The notes below the pieces were generated by a model. That model saw only the letters and a list, made by a program, of their open reading frames with translations. It was not told the DNA's origin and did not search any database. 6,191 nt of DNA from assembly GCA_937931765.1 (NCBI GenBank), contig CALHAO010000033.1, positions 1-6,191 on the forward strand, given 5' to 3'. Position numbers and translations under genes: made by a program. This document shows positions 6,131-6,191 of the stretch, one piece after another (within the stretch, counting starts at the first letter, position 1; every line of letters begins with the position of its first letter). This DNA is from an uncultured Thiotrichaceae bacterium (GTDB lineage Bacteria; Pseudomonadota; Gammaproteobacteria; Thiotrichales; Thiotrichaceae).

Positions 6131-6169
6131 TTATAGTAACCGCCATTACGATAACCACGGTTACTATAA
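6131..6169. terminator. Perfect 12-bp hairpin after the Uma2 gene, probable terminator
   Basis: TTATAGTAACCG (6131-6142) pairs perfectly with CGGTTACTATAA (6158-6169) over a 15-base loop. It starts 17 bases after the Uma2 stop. There is no T-run after the stem in either direction. The loop contains a second TAACC (6152-6156) that could instead pair with GGTTA (6159-6163), giving an alternative small hairpin. Because it is symmetric, it may serve transcripts from both sides; a mobile repeat element is the alternative. Confidence 0.6.
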
Positions 6170-6191
6170 TGAAAACAACCTATGACACACC

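Overview
The window looks like chromosomal DNA of a mesophilic gammaproteobacterium of moderate GC. This rests on the style of the Bcr/CflA-type transporter and the aldo/keto reductase, on clear Shine-Dalgarno sites and on dense bidirectional packing. The genus cannot be told from the sequence.

Left part (1-1813, minus strand): a two-gene unit. An aldo/keto reductase is followed, with a one-base TAATG stop/start overlap, by a Bcr/CflA-type MFS drug efflux transporter that runs off the left edge. Together they could detoxify and export small reactive or toxic compounds. A roughly 300-base AT-rich intergenic region then carries the divergent promoters and a 12-bp perfect palindrome (GGAAGATCTTCC).

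Middle (2090-3694): a plus-strand gene encodes a protein with an N-terminal DUF3553-like (small beta-barrel/Tudor-like) domain and a conserved but uncharacterised C-terminal module. It converges on a minus-strand isochorismatase-family cysteine hydrolase with an intact Asp-Lys-Cys triad. A perfect 10-bp stem hairpin between them is a probable bidirectional terminator.

Right part (3695-6191, plus strand): starting divergently from the hydrolase, from an intergenic region full of inverted repeats, come a small winged-helix protein (HVO_A0114/antitoxin-like), a 411-residue PD-(D/E)XK nuclease-like protein with a DUF4268-like C-terminal domain, and a Uma2-family PD-(D/E)XK protein. A perfect 12-bp hairpin closes the run. 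The winged-helix gene and the first nuclease-like gene are probably co-transcribed; Uma2 follows after 100 bases and may have its own promoter.

The most interesting part is 2090-6113. It holds two predicted PD-(D/E)XK proteins, an antitoxin-like DNA-binding protein without its usual small toxin partner, and a DUF3553 protein of unknown role. This could be a defence or toxin-antitoxin-like locus, but nothing in the sequence proves it and the genes may simply be neighbours in an accessory region. No RNA genes, CRISPR arrays, transposases or integrases were seen.
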